64,000 nucleotides of DNA from Zantedeschia hybrid cultivar (lineage: Eukaryota > Streptophyta > Magnoliopsida > Alismatales > Araceae): assembly GCA_030544215.1 (NCBI GenBank), contig JARZZO010000016.1, positions 59,189,501 to 59,253,500 on the forward strand, written 5' to 3'. The notes under the pieces were generated by a model. The model was given only the letters and a program-made list of their open reading frames with translations, had not been told where the DNA came from and did not search any database. Made by a program: the position numbers and the translations under genes. Within the stretch, counting starts at the first letter, position 1. Every line of letters begins with the position of its first letter. Shown here piece by piece: positions 36,201 through 49,213 of this stretch.

Positions 36201-37562
36201 GGATCTTGGAGTGGCCCAACCAGACAACTTGCACTCCCTATAGGAAAGTCCTGTGAACAAATAGTCAAAATTAATGGAGAAAAGAATGAACCCAGCACTC
36301 TATATCTTATGATAACCCTTGAACAACAGTGACTGCTACCATAACAGGATACTCTATGGTGAACCTCATTTGCTATGCTAATGAATAAAAAAAAAAAAAA
36401 AAAGATACCATAATTGAAAAGAATCTAAAGCTACAACGATAAGAAAAAGATACTCAGAAGCAAAATCAGTCTGCAAACATGCCTGAATCAGAGAGAGGAA
36501 TTACAGATAGATCCACAACAAACTGATCCAGAACAAGAATCAAATCCAGAACATGTTGCCAACCATAAGCATTAAAGGGGAACGAAGATTCAAACATCAC
36601 TAATGGAGCATCTCATGACCAACCATGCTAAATATTGTAAAACTAATGCAGAGCTGTTACTATTGTTTCTTCTACTAGCCTTTTCCATAGAAAGGAGGAT
36701 AGAGGTTTGAATACCCAATGAGAATATATGTCATATTCACTAGTATCTATGAAGCATTGCCACATTTTATCAGCTAAGGAAACTTCCACTGGCTTTCATG
36801 AAAGGACAATTAAAAGAATTTTTTGAAGAAATAACATCAAGTCATGGTAATCCAACATGAGGTTATATACATGGATAAAAACTGTTGCCGCAAGCAAGGT
36901 CGAACAAGTTGCATGAGTCGGGCCAATTCAGAGCAATCTCTCGTCAAATTGGAGTTTTTTTCAGATTCTTCAAATTTATGAATAAATATGGCACACAGTC
37001 TTGTAACACGTGTTTTAGCAATCTCATGACTTTAAACCCAATTTAGCTAAATTTTACCCTATTAAATGAAATGAATTTGAGTTATTACTCATCATACAAA
37101 CTGAAATCTAAACGAAAATAGTCAACATGGACATCAAAGACACAACAAACTTATCAGTCATGGACATGAAAATATAACAAAATCATACAAAGTCAACATT
37201 GACATTTAATACAAACTCATCAGTCGGATCACCACATACTGGTCGAGCCAGTTTGAGATAGATTGAGTCAAGTCAACTAAAAATGATCCACCTGACTCAA
37301 TGAGTCAAAGAGTGCCCATGGATCGGAATCTTGAAAACTGATATGACTTGTACAAGTTGCACCAACTCGGGCGAGTCAGCAAACCATGGCTGCAAGAATC
37401 CACATACACCCAGAAAACAACCTCCCTTCTCTGAAAGCCAAATCAATATAAAAACTGCAGAGGTGCCCTTTTCTGCATCTTTCTCATTTTGATAGTCACA
37501 TCATAGGAAACCTTCTTCTTTTCAGGTTGTTGTTGTTGGTGGTGGTGGTGGTGTGTGTGTGT

Positions 37563-37593
<31 letters not shown>

Positions 37594-39597
37594 GGGGGGG
37601 GGGGTGTTCCTCTCCTGATTACTGGTTACATTTTTGGCACAAACCATGCTTTTAGAATCAGTACGTTGTCATTCACAAACAATGCTTTTAGACTTGGTAT
37701 TTGTAACAGGGTAAATCCAACCTAGGATTGACTGATTGGGATTAATATTCATATTATCTTTTCAGGAAAAAGGGGAACAGCAGTTCAAAGACTTCTTTAT
37801 TTAGTTTATGAGAAGGGACAGGCTAGGATAGTAGGATCAGGTCGGCCCCCAAGATCAAACTAGACAAGGGGCACAATCACAATCCCATGTCCCAAGCCCT
37901 TTCTTGCTGTTCTTTAGAGTACGTGATGTGGAAGCAGGAACATTGTTCAAGATGGATCCATGTGGACATCATGGTATGTGTTTATTTGTGCAGAGATCAT
38001 GCTCTGTGTGTTACAATCGTTTGATGGACGCAAGACACATGGAGATCACGTGAAATATTTTATTTTATTAGCTTTGATTATTAAGGTTATTTCCATCATT
38101 TTCTTTATGCTATGACCAACCTTAATGACAAGCCAAACTGGTCCTGTTCTAAAGTCAAATAGGTATCAAGTAGCCCAGATCCAAACAAGTACAATGCTTA
38201 ACACATAATAAGTTAACTTATTGGCCCAATTTACCAAACCAAACCGGGTTCCTTCAGCTAAATCAAAATCCATTTTCTTAGGCCTATTTCTATACAGTAA
38301 GTTCCAGCCCTTTTTCATGATGCTTCAGTATGCCTTCCTCCTACTCTTCCTATATTGTGATTGCATAATCCTTGATTTTCTTCTTCAATTGTCCATAGGA
38401 GTTTATTACTTTCAAGAGTCCAACCACCTTTTACTTTTACGTACGACAAGATCAAGTTGTTATAAGAGATACGACGGAATAAAGTTGATTCACTGAAACA
38501 TCGGCAAATTTCACACTAACAAATAGGAAATATAACATAATTCTCAGAGGGAAATAAGGAATAGAAAGTCGCTTTTCTCAAGGATTGCTTTCTTGGATCC
38601 CAATAAGAAATATTGAAGAGATCCCAGGAAGGTCTCACTCCTTTTCCTCCTCCTTTTCTTTCACACCTATTATTATCCTCGTCTCTCCCACCTCCATTAG
38701 CATCCTGATCTCTCCTCCCTTTCCTCTACTTCCATCCACCTATCTTTCCTCCTTTCTCCTACTTTGCACACTTCCCCACCCAAAAAAAAAAAAAAAATCC
38801 TCCTCCTCCATCTTTGACGTCACTATCACTAGAAATTTCATCTTGGGACCCTTGAAGAGGGAGAGAAATCTCAGAGAGATGTTGAAAGATAACAAACGAT
38901 GGTTTTTTTTGGACCCTTGGTGAGGGAAAGAAATCTCAAAGAGATGTTGAGAGATGACAAATCATGGTTTTTCTTTAAGATATAAGGTTTCAATGAATGA
39001 TTTTTGCTTCGCAGTTACTTAGAAGCAAATTGTATTAACTCTAGCAAGATGATATATCTAAATTTCAGAGGTGGGATGCGTCTAAACACCCATAGCAAAA
39101 GAGAAGAGTTACACATGTCTGAAATCTGTAATATTGAATAAGATGTCAGCACAGAATACAGGGAAAACGAAGCACAAACTACATTTTACCATATTGCATT
39201 TTTACTAATGTCAGCTTCTTGGGTATTAAACTAACTGATGGATTAATTGTTTAAATGAATAACTATCCTTTGTGTTATCATCAGTAAAACTTTAGAAAGA
39301 ACTGCTAACAAAACAAAACACACAAGACAACTCAAAGAAAGGCAAGCACATAAAATGTATATGTCATAAACCCTCCATAAAGTGCTTGTGATTTAAAAGG
39401 TGTTTGGATACTTTTTTTTGTCTCTTTTCTCTTCCAAATTTAAAATTAAAAGTAAAATGAGGGGGGAAAACTGTTTGGCAATATCTCTCCTGTTTTTAGG
39501 AAAGCATCTCACCCTTCATAATCTCTCCCAAAAATAAAACAACTTGAGTCATTTTTATTTGCAAGAGACCACTCACTCTCTCTCACTCTCTCACTCT

Positions 39598-39634
<37 letters not shown>

Positions 39635-42259
39635 CCGCCAACAAACCTCTCTCTCCATGTTTCTCCTTATCCCATCTCCACCTCTCTCTCTCTCCACATT
39701 TCTCTTTATCCCACCTTCACTTTTCTCTCTCTCTCTCTCTCCCCTTTTGCTTCCCTCCAAGCTCTCTTAAAAATACAAAGAATTTACCAAACAACAAAAG
39801 AATCAAAGTACAATAATTTCAAAAATCAAAGCAAAACCTCTAATGAAATAAATTTCAAGTACAAAATAGCTTCAAAAGAAAAAAAAAATATCTCCCAAAC
39901 ACCCTATTACAAAGAAGTCCGTGAGGAGGAAGTGAAATATACATTTTGTTAGGAGTAAGGTTGTAACAAAAAGTATCATATGGAACCAAAGCATACCTGA
40001 ACTTTGAATAGGAAATCAAATAGGAAAAATCATAGAAACTCAAAGATTTTCACCTTCTTCTTTTTTCCCTTCTAGGCCTTGGAGAAAATTTCAAAGACAT
40101 GCCAATAACCGAAGTAGCAGAACATGGTTGATTTTAACCATTTCCACTTTATATGTTAGATCTTCATTAATGCAAGAAGCATAAATAAAAGAACTCATGG
40201 AACTATAGTGGCACAAGCAACTCCTTTTAAATGTTAAATAATAATTTCCATTAGATATTCATGCCATTCCAGGCAAAATATTGAAATGCACAACCAATAG
40301 CACACATAAATAACACAGATCATTTTTGAAACATGAAATATCCTAGTGCCACCATGGCATGCAATGCTATTTGAAACATGGAATGTGTAACCAGCTGATT
40401 CAGACTGGACCAGTCAAAACTGAATCAGAACCAACAGTCCTTGATCTAGTTTGGCCCATTTCACAATCGGAACCGGCAAGTCCATTCAGAACAAAAAAGA
40501 ATTAATCGGGTGAACTGGGTTGGAACTAAGCCAAACCAGCCAGCTCCATCCCGGTTCATGCAACATCATTCAACTGAGCCTAAGGACCTTCAGATTATCC
40601 ATACCCGGATGGACATTGTCCATACTAGGTTGTCCCCACATGGTATGTAATTATTAGTCTAACATTGAAGGCATGAACTTGAAGCATTCTATGATCTTCC
40701 TATTTTTATTTGTTGAATACTGAATATTTCATGTGGATCATCACTTGCTTACTTAGAAGTTAAAGCATGTTCAGTGTGTTAAAGACTTAAGTATTGCATG
40801 AACCTATTTTTACTATTCTTTCACATTTTTATTATATTGAATCAATAGGTATCTAAGGAAACCAGTTGACACCAGTCCAAAACTGGAACCTGCTGGTCCT
40901 CGATCTCAACCAGAACGGTTTGGTGATACATGATTTGGAAAAACAAGTTCTTTGGCAAACTTGACGCTCTTGGAAGTTGCATACTCCATCGATAGGACTT
41001 CAAAAATAATCACTCAATCGGATTACACTTTTGTTGTTAATTATATAGATAAAAGAAAATTATTGAGCAATCTATGTAGAGGGGAATCGCCCTACCACCT
41101 CGTCAAGAGACAACTGGGTTTAGTTGTCGATCCCATCCCAATTCTATCTTGTTTTTCTACTGGGACACAACATCCCAGCATCCTAAACTATTCCAACAAA
41201 GACTTAAGCAGACAATAAAAATAGTGGTCCATCCTAACAATGTTCCATGGCACAGAATATCCACAACACAATGTAACAACAGCCTGAGCAGGCAAGCTGG
41301 AATAGCCAAAATCAACTAGGGCAGGAGGTGGATTCTAGGACACCGATTGCAACGGTGAAGAAATTGTCTCCCACTTTTCACTTGGATGAGAAGACCTGAA
41401 CAATTCCAGATACAATGGGACAAGATTCGACGATCATGAATTCGGACTTCCCCTTCCCGGGGAGCCACAACAAAAGAGCTTGACTTCATGAAGATCAGAT
41501 TATAACCTTGAACAACTACGCACGCTAAAAAAGTTCAACGGTTGAACCCAGGAGAAAAATAGAAAAATCCCAGCAACTGTTCGAACTCCCCTGCTTTGCC
41601 AAATCCTATGATTCCTGCAGAGAGCGGCGATAGCCCATGCTTCTTACAGGTTTTACCTATTACACACTACAATCTGCAGATAATTGTCCTCTTTTCTAAC
41701 TTTAAAATCAATTTTCCCATCCCACTAAACTGCCATCTTCAATCCTATCATGCCTAAACCCTAAAACCAGCCACCGCACATGGTGAAAACCCAGGAACAG
41801 CCGTCCCCCGCCACGCAAACACGAAGCTACAACCAAAGCCCATCTCGGAATCTCAAAACGCCACTCCCCGCAGCTGCCCGAGCTAATCAAAGAAATAAAT
41901 ACTAAAAAAATAGCAGATCCAATCGAATTACGGCGGAAACAACGGTCAAGAGCTCAACCCCCCCAGCCCCCAGCCCCAAAAACAAACAACTTCCTCCAGT
42001 CGAACCAGAAAAATAGGAACCACGGGACAAAACCTAAAGCCCTAGAAACCGAGAAACCGGCCAAGGCCAAAGCCAACAGATTCGATCAGGGACTACAGGA
42101 GAGATCGAGAGAGATAAGCAGAGAGTAATCAGAGGCGGCGGGTACCTTCTTGCAAGTGAGAGGCGACGCCAGGAAGTAGACACAGTCGGTGTTCCTCTTC
42201 GCGGCCTCCTCCTCGGCGGAGATCGGCGGGCGGATCGGATCCCCAGCGGCGGGTTCCAT
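30286..42259 (-). CDS. Triple CCCH zinc-finger protein, 795 residues
   Basis: Three exons: 42146-42259, 32755-32865 and 30286-32448, all in phase 0 with GT/AG borders. The start MEPAAGDPIRPP is the only ATG opening exon 1. Finger 1 uses C26, C36, C42, H46 (C-x9-C-x5-C-x3-H). Finger 2 uses C57, C65, C70, H74, and finger 3 uses C122, C130, C136, H140. The rest is largely disordered: an acidic stretch, an arginine/serine patch RSRSRSSRRDQR, a run of eight Glu, and the acidic C-terminus EEDEDLDDEDGDDFARKLG. The architecture matches the plant family of nuclear CCCH proteins similar to Arabidopsis C3H17. Such fingers usually bind RNA; the exact role is not established here. Exon structure is certain to within the splice sites read by eye. 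Confidence 0.93.
34040..34560 (+). repeat. Possible solo LTR or TRIM-like block
   Basis: Contains a repeated attaggtg motif (34118, 34155, 34193), a TATA-like ctatttaaaaggg near 34222, gaacaatgaagaatagaag and a GC-richer part with gtgagatgc repeats (about 34340-34440). This organisation recalls plant LTRs with a promoter followed by a transcribed region. No internal domain or second LTR is seen. Confidence 0.3.
34564..35825 (+). mobile_element. LINE-like fragment between 19-bp direct repeats
   Basis: taagccactaaccaccatc occurs at 34564-34582 and again at 35807-35825. The 1.2 kb between has mixed coding-like scraps, such as the region near 35499 (AWGIIGSKAF resembles the start of LINE ORF2) and a long untranslated-looking end with gtctatatggcggataa. 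It could be a truncated LINE with its target duplication. Similarity extends a little upstream of both copies (aataaa-cct), which weakens a simple target-duplication reading. Confidence 0.4.
37524..37604. repeat. Compound microsatellite (GTT)n(GGT)n(GT)n(G)28
   Basis: ttgttgttg leads into (ggt) units, then about 13 gt units (37551-37576), then 28 consecutive G (37577-37604). It lies in intron 1 of the CCCH gene. The G run may be length-variable or a sequencing artefact. Confidence 0.9.
39398..39905. repeat. MITE-like block around a (CT)n microsatellite
   Basis: The left edge aggtgtttggatac and the right edge tctcccaaacaccc are inverted (ggtgtttgg/ccaaacacc). Between them lies a CT-rich tract (39573-39760) with at least 20 uninterrupted ct units. 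No clear target duplication is present. It is in intron 1 of the CCCH gene. Confidence 0.4.
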
Positions 42260-42438
42260 GGCCCCCCTTCCCCCACCCGCCGCCGCTGCCTCCAGCTGAA
42301 GGAATCGATCCAGCAGAGCTCGAAGGAGGGATCGATTAGAGAGGGGAAGGGGACGAGGCGGAGCGGGGCAGAGGTGGGCGGGGGAGCGCCAGGAGAGGTG
42401 GAGCTCCAGGTGATCGGTGGCTCATCTCGAAGAGGATT

Positions 42439-42448
42439 TATTTATATA
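42439..42448 (-). promoter_or_regulatory. TATA box of the CCCH gene
   Basis: The minus strand reads TATATAAATA, 180 bp upstream of the ATG at 42259. Transcription would start near 42405 and the 5' UTR would be about 150 nt, GC-rich and purine-rich. This is inferred from sequence only. Confidence 0.55.
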
Positions 42449-43544
42449 ATAACCACCACAGAGAGAGAAAATAAGAAGGTGAGATGGGTTTTTTTGTTGT
42501 TGTAGGTTTGAGTTTGTTCTTCTTTTATTCTTTTGAGGGGAGATTTCATATTTTTCAAAATAAGATTTAAATAATTTATTTAAATAATTGAACCTATTAA
42601 AATAAAAATTGCTAATTTTCATCATTATTCTTCCACACATCTATTAAGCACATTTTAATATCAAATAATTTATTTAAACATATACATATTATTAAAATTT
42701 GAGGAACCTATTAAACAATAATCGGTTGGATAATAAACGACATAGATGTCTATTTTTCATTTTCACTCTGAATGTTAATGAAAGATTACATGAGCATTTA
42801 GACATATTTGTCGGACATTTATTTTAATCAGATAAAATATCCTACTAATCGGATGTGGATGCTGGATGGTATCCAAATCTATTGACGGTCCTATAAATAA
42901 TGTGAGTTAGATATATCTTAAATTCAAATATCTACAGCACACCGTGTTAATAAAATCATTTTATTATTTATAGGATATTAATGGATTAGTGAATGAAGTA
43001 CTAGGGTTGGATCAGTTCAGGGACGTGCATGGTAGAACTATGTGGGTAAGATAAGAAAGAGGGTATATCATGAGGTGACCTGAGTCTTAATTTTTTAGAT
43101 ATTACATCAAGTTTGTCTTAAATCAATGTTCATGACATTAGTAGAAATATTTTTTATTTTGCTTAATCTAATTGTACACCTTGACAAACGAATAAAAAAA
43201 TTATTTCAAGTTTTTCTTAAAAAAAGCCAATAATTTTAGTAAGAAGTCAGGACGGTGGTTATCCAATGAGTAGTGGATTTATGAAGTTTTGTCCCTAGAG
43301 AGAAAGAATCCAATAATGTAGCTAAATTAAATATGTATAATTATATATTTTTTTATTAACATGTGGACTAAGTAGATATCCCACATTCTTATATAGACAT
43401 AAGCTGAAGCCTTGTTCCCACAACCTACTAGAGGAGACTCTGTACTCACTCGATCTATAGAATCCCGAGCTATGTGATATGTCTAAATTGTAATTTTGCA
43501 AATTAAATATGTATAATTATATCATTCACTGACTTATATCTTTG

Positions 43545-43753
43545 GATATGTAGCAAATTTATAAAATGTCATATGGCATTTCTTATTTTTATCTTTTAAG
43601 AAAATATTTTAAAATAATGTTTTTATGTGAAACAAAGTCCAAATAATTTAGAAAATTTATAAAATATGTGATATGGCATGATTTCTTATTTTTATCTTTT
43701 AAAAAGTATTAAAATAATATTCTTATGTGAAACGAAGTCCGAATAAAACATCA
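43545..43753 (+). repeat. Tandem duplication of about 105 bp
   Basis: aaatttataaaat, atatggcat, tttcttatttttatctttt and ttatgtgaaac-aagtcc-aataa occur twice in the same order, beginning near 43553 and 43656. The copies are a little diverged. Confidence 0.7.
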
Positions 43754-44239
43754 TTCTCATGGGAACATAGTTTCAGCCATGTCCTGTTATCTCTTATCTG
43801 CACATCTCAAAGAAATAACACTACCATTACGTTTCCCAGTGTTTGTGATTTATTTCCACGAATTTATTAAAAAAATAAGTAAATCAATTAAGAAGAGATG
43901 GTAAAATAAAGTTGTGATAGCTTGGAAACCTGTAATCGGCTAATGCAATCAGTTGTATTTTCTCGAGAGAGTGTCACTTCTTAGAAGAGGAAAATTTTTC
44001 TTTGAACTATAATGAAGACCTACAGCTTAAAAGGAGATTCTCCACAGGGGTGTTCATCCAATTTATGTAAAATATAATATTTTGTCGTATATAAACATAA
44101 TATTTTGTAATATTGAACACCATTTTTACAGTATTTTATATGAAACTAAACGATACCCAAAATATAGAGTGGGCTCTATTCTGATATAGATCAAGGAACA
44201 AGATCTTCACATAATTGTTGCCGCATTGGTCCCCTTGAA

Positions 44240-44510
44240 CCTAAGGATGCAAATGGTAACGGATAATCCAATTATTGGACCGTTCATTAGTTTATAGATT
44301 AGTTAATCGATAGTCTTTTTTTAATCAATACACATAACAAATAAGGTAATAAATATATATTTTTTTAACTGAATACATATGGTACAAAAAGATGTGATTA
44401 TCCGACTGATTGATAGTTTATAGAATAGTTAATAAATAGTATCTCGAAATCGATAGCTTAACGGATACTGTGATATGTACCGAATCTAACCCGTTTGCAT
44501 CCCTACTTAG
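44240..44510. repeat. TIR element, family member 1
   Basis: The left end ctaaggatgcaaatgg and the right end ccgtttgcatccctacttag are inverted repeats around ggatgcaaa. Inner blocks cggataatccaat, agtttatagattagttaatcgatag and cttaacggata also occur at 60325-60600. Size is about 270 bp and no protein is encoded. Confidence 0.55.
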
Positions 44511-44657
44511 ACCCTTCAATATGAAGACTATTTACATGAAAAATATTCTAGATGCATCTTCAGTCGAGAACTTCCCCATGATTATTATAAATTGGCAGGT
44601 AGTGACATAAGTGCCATCTACAGCCTTCTATTCCTGTAACGTTACTATTTACCCAAG

Positions 44658-45132
44658 GAGTAATACTTGCTGCAGTCTAGTCATACTACACAATCTTTTG
44701 TGGTTAGGCAACGTGGCTAATTTAGCCAACTCGATGAGCTGACATAGTCACCCCCATAATATTTGAATTGACAAATACATATTTCGATTGACAAATACAA
44801 TTTTAGATTGATAAATACAGTTTTCGATTAACAAATACATATTTCAATTGACAAATATAATTTTGATTGACAAATACATATTTCAGTATTTGTCAAACGT
44901 AAACTAAAACTGCATTTTTCAATCGAAAATCGTATTTGTCAATCGAAACTGTATTTGTCAATCGTAATATGTATTTGTCAATCGAAAACAGTATTTGTCA
45001 ATCCAAATATTATGGGGGTGGCCATGTAAGCTCGCTCAGTTGACTAAATTAGCCACATGGCCCAACACCACAAAGAATTGTGCAGTGTGACTGGACTTGC
45101 TGCACAACCTGATCGTGCAGCAAGTATTACTC
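44658..45132. mobile_element. 475-bp foldback (giant inverted repeat) element
   Basis: The outer 17 bp gagtaatacttgctgca (44658-44674) are perfectly inverted at 45116-45132. Inside, ggctaatttag and aattagcc, and cacccccataatatttg (44750) with its exact complement (45003), also pair. The core consists of about seven copies of a 20-bp unit attgacaaatacatatttcg on the left arm and inverted copies (cgaaa-tatttgtcaat) on the right. Nearly the whole element can fold on itself. No transposase or clear target duplication is present. Confidence 0.85.
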
Positions 45133-46849
45133 TTTGTCAGGTGCTCTCACTATTACAATTGACGAAATTTTGAAAAAGGTATGTTTATTGAAGAATTAAC
45201 ATGTTAACTAAAGCTAATTTTTTTACTGTATCTAAAGTATGTACAATTTATGTGCAGATTTTGCATGGACTTTCCGCACTTTTACAGAAGCAACAAAAAT
45301 ATAATTTACTATAGGATATAATAAGATGGTAATATTAAGATATTCAAATATACTTGTATATAATCCTAAATTTTGATATCAAATAATTGCTCTTGTATAG
45401 AAATTCTCCAATTTTTACGTTTGCTTCTAGTTAATTGATTCTTAATTTCTTAGATCTTTTTGATGTGTATTAAAGACTTCATTTAGAAGAAAAAAAATAG
45501 TGAGGTACAAATTTTAAAGAAATTCAAATTTAGGTCAATTCCTATTCGTTCATAATTTTTCAAGATAGCAAGGACATCGAGAGAGACACATTATTTGTGG
45601 CTAACAATCACAATTTACTTTTGCCCAAATTTTAATCTCATCTTAAACTATAACATTTTTAATACAACTTCAAATATATTCTAAATTTATCATAATTATG
45701 AATGCTTCTAATACATTAGTGTCGAAATTTATAAAACATAATCAAACACCTGCAATTAATAATAACATCAAAATTGTTACTGAAACAAGTATTTGCTGTA
45801 GTTAATTAAACATTTGGTTAACTTTTTCAAACCTCACCTAACTGATGGACACACATTACATTGTATTCTCAAACTACAACCACTTGAACTATTTTAAGCT
45901 GTAACTAGGAATCCAATGGTGTGAACTTTTGGTTTTGGCACTCAATGCAAGGAATTTTGTGTTGATGTTACTTTAAATTTGAGTTCTCATAGTTTCTAAA
46001 AGGAAGTAATCTATATTGTACTAATAAAATAGAATTTCTAGTCCAACTGACATGGCACTCTGATATTCTTTCTCCATTAAAAAAAAAACTATTTAACAAT
46101 TCTTAAGAGAAGTCTGTGGTTAACTGAGTTTAACTTGGTCATTAAACTACAGCTGACTTATTAATAGTCATGACTCTTTATGTGGCATGTCGCACCACTA
46201 AATGCAACTTCTCCCCTTTCATGTATCTATTTAAATGTTTTTCTCTCTCTACAAACTATTTTTAACTGGGTCATTAATCCATAATCCTACCATGGCCATT
46301 CCCTCTCCTCACCCCGAAGTTTCAAAACATTTTCACAACTACAAACTATTTTTAGGTCATGTTTAGATCTCTTTTTATTTTTTCTTCCTTATATAATTTT
46401 CAATGATAATTTTTTTGTATCTCATGGTTAGTTTCAAGTGACCATTAACTCTAACTGTGTTTAATCAATGCTATTAAAATATAATGTTTAGATTACAAAA
46501 AAGTATGATTTTATGTTACAATTGCAAATAGGAAACCAATTAATGTTTGTTTTTCAAAGTCACTAATAATATTAAACTCATAAAAAATAAATATTTTTTA
46601 AAATACTTAACTCTTTTTTTGTAAAAAAATAATCATTATGCAATAAAAAGAACATGTTGCTAACCTAAAAACAATGTAATAAATTACCATAGGCATATGC
46701 ATTCTACCTATTGACTCCCCTATTCTATGAAGCATTATCATAATTTTAAAATGAGCACTAGGCATTGTTAAATTTGTTAAGATTAAGGGATTTGATAATT
46801 AAGTATGCCACCCCCAACCCCCATTTCTCTCTCTCTCTCTCTCTCTTGG

Positions 46850-47410
46850 TATTACTAGCGCCAATTACTTCATGTTATTTACAAGAGCTTTTATGAATAT
46901 TCCAGCATATAAGATCAAGAGTTGCAGAGGTTTTTGCATAAATAATTTTCATGTAGTACCCATTAAAGTATCATTGATTATCTTGTAGGTGCTACCTATT
47001 AAATATAACATATTTTTATTCATATATTTTAAAATATTATTTACATTTTAGTTTCTAAAACTTTCTCTAAAATTTCATAATATATCAAATATATATATAT
47101 ATATATTAAATAATATTTATTATTTAATAATATATTATATTAAATATATATTTTTTCTATCTATCTCTCTCTGTGTGTGTCTTAATATTACGAGGCTAGT
47201 AACAACTTCATGTTATTTACAAGAACTTTTATGAATATCTTGGCATCTAACTCAAGAGTTACATAAGTTTTTGCATAAATAATTTTCATGTAGTATCCAT
47301 TAAAGATTGCAGATGCTACCCATTAAATATAATATATTTTATGTGTATATATTATAAAATATTATTTACATTTTAGTTTTCAAAACTTTCTCTTAGATTT
47401 CATAATATAC
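46850..47410 (+). repeat. Two direct copies of a 230-bp AT-rich block
   Basis: 46850-47085 and 47183-47410 share cttcatgttatttacaaga, cttttatgaatat, gtttttgcataaataatt, catgtagta-ccattaaag and aaaatattatttacatttt in order. Each is preceded by a CT- or GT-rich microsatellite (46826-46847 and 47162-47180), suggesting the whole unit, microsatellite included, was duplicated. Confidence 0.75.
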
Positions 47411-48166
47411 TAAAGTTATATATATTATTAAATAATATTTAATGTTAATATTTAATTTTATAGATATGAATGGTCTTAAACTAATTGTATTTATGGTTAA
47501 ATTATATAAAATTGAAAACCTTACAAAACAATAATTTTGAAGTTAGTAGTTTTACTGAGGTGATTTTAAAATACTAATATGACATAGAATAGAATTAATA
47601 GTATTATACCTGCATTAATATAGATTTTAAGTTTTTTTATTAAGATGAAATTATTTAAATTAATATGATATTTTATATTAAAATTAAATTTAATAGTTTT
47701 TAAATAATTTCAAATAAATGTCATGTATTGAACGAGTTTGAAACTAGTACGAAGATAAAAGTATCTTTTGACGTGTTTTCAACTTTGAGTTCTCATAGTC
47801 TTTCGAATAAAATTATAAAAAATAATCAACTTCTCTTAAAATTTGAATTCAAAAAATAATAACGTGACTTATTTTAGAATATGTACTCCTCTAAAATTTA
47901 CAGTCATAAAATTGTTACCTAACAGAGCCTAAGTAAAACACACCACCAATCCCCATCCTTAGACCCCACTCCTTGAGGCACTTTGGGAAGCTCCACGGTG
48001 GAGCTTTTGCTGAAAGCCAAAAAGGTAAGAAAAGGAAACGTCACCAGCTTCTGTGGCTGGTTATTCTCTCCCAAAATGACTAGACCGATGACTGTGGAAG
48101 CCCAAAAGTGCTTCCAAGAAAAAAGGAAAAAGAAAAAGAGCAATACTAAACAAAACCTTAAAGTTT

Positions 48167-48559
48167 AGAGATTTTTGTGTATATATTCTTAAACAAATTC
48201 ATATTTGTATCGATACCCCTAACTCCCACATATTACTTTCAATACCCTGAAATCTTTGAATGTTAAGGTTATGTCTCTCTGTAAAAATAACGTGAAGTCC
48301 AACCGAATATGCCAAAAAATTTCGTAAAAACTTAATAACATCAAGGTAACACATGCAAAATTCTAATGAATTTAAGAGTATATATGCAAAATATTAGTGA
48401 TATCAAAATCTTTAGGTTTGATTTATTGGCATTTTGACGGAAAGATATAGCCGCAATATTTTTGAGTTTTCAATAATACTGAAAATAATATGTGCGAGTT
48501 AGAAGTATACATGTAAATGATATCTTTAATAGATATATATGCAAAAATTCCTAAAGTTT
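48167..48559. repeat. MITE-like inverted-repeat family, copy 2
   Basis: The left edge tttagagatttttgtgtata and the reverse complement of the right edge (ctttaggaatttttgcatat) are similar inverted ends. Content resembles 59141-59527 and, less, 2187-2516. About 390 bp, no protein. Confidence 0.55.
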
Positions 48560-49213
48560 AAATGTCTGTTGCTTCTTACTCGTTGTAGCCCAACAGCTTC
48601 CATGCATACCACTATCATTTGCAGAATGGGGTTGGCTTTTGCCTTTTCCTTCTTTAAGATAATTCAAGTAAGCAGATCTACCACCAAGAGACCATGCACC
48701 TCTCAAATGTGCCTAATCGTTCATAGGAAAACGAAGGTTCAGAATTAGAATCTTTGAAAAATGGGGTATTCCATGTCGAATGAATGTTTCACTCTTGACA
48801 CTACTTGTTTTTGAAGCTGGGTTAATCCAAAGAAACAGAATCTAGTTAATAGTTTCCAGATGAATGTTTCTGTATTGAAAGAAACATATGGAGGCAAATG
48901 CTACGGGGTAACTTCCACCTAAAATTTACACCCTTCTCAGTGAAATAAATAAATAAATAATACCATGAGCTTTACGTACTGCACAAATGGATGCAAATGT
49001 GCCCAAAGGTCTTTGAACATGGAAGGCTGGAACCTCTTCTTTGAAAGGAAGCTTCAAGCACTGCTATGCCATTGGCCCTTTGATGAGTCCTGCTTAACTA
49101 TGAGAATGCCGTACATCTCCATAAGTTTTGCTCCTTCATCTCCCATTGACCTCCTCCAACTAGTGCCTTGGCATTTTCCTTGAGCTAAACTTACGAATAA
49201 ATTCTGAGGGGTG

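Larger units (their letters stand above)
32866..42145 (-). other. 9.3-kb intron 1 of the CCCH gene
   Basis: The intron starts GTACC after the AAG codon for K38 and ends TTCAG before G39. It holds a possible LTR-like or TRIM-like block (about 34040-34560), a LINE-like fragment (34583-35806), compound microsatellites and a CT-rich block near 39573-39760. No second gene is supported in it. The intron lies in the middle of zinc finger 1, between C36 and C42. Confidence 0.85.

Noticed and set aside
39544..39816. 90-residue Ser/Leu-rich frame
   Set aside because: Translation of a (CT)n microsatellite.
47925..48160. MITE ending in aacaaaaccttaa
   Set aside because: The left side does not give an inverted partner; both edges read like right ends.
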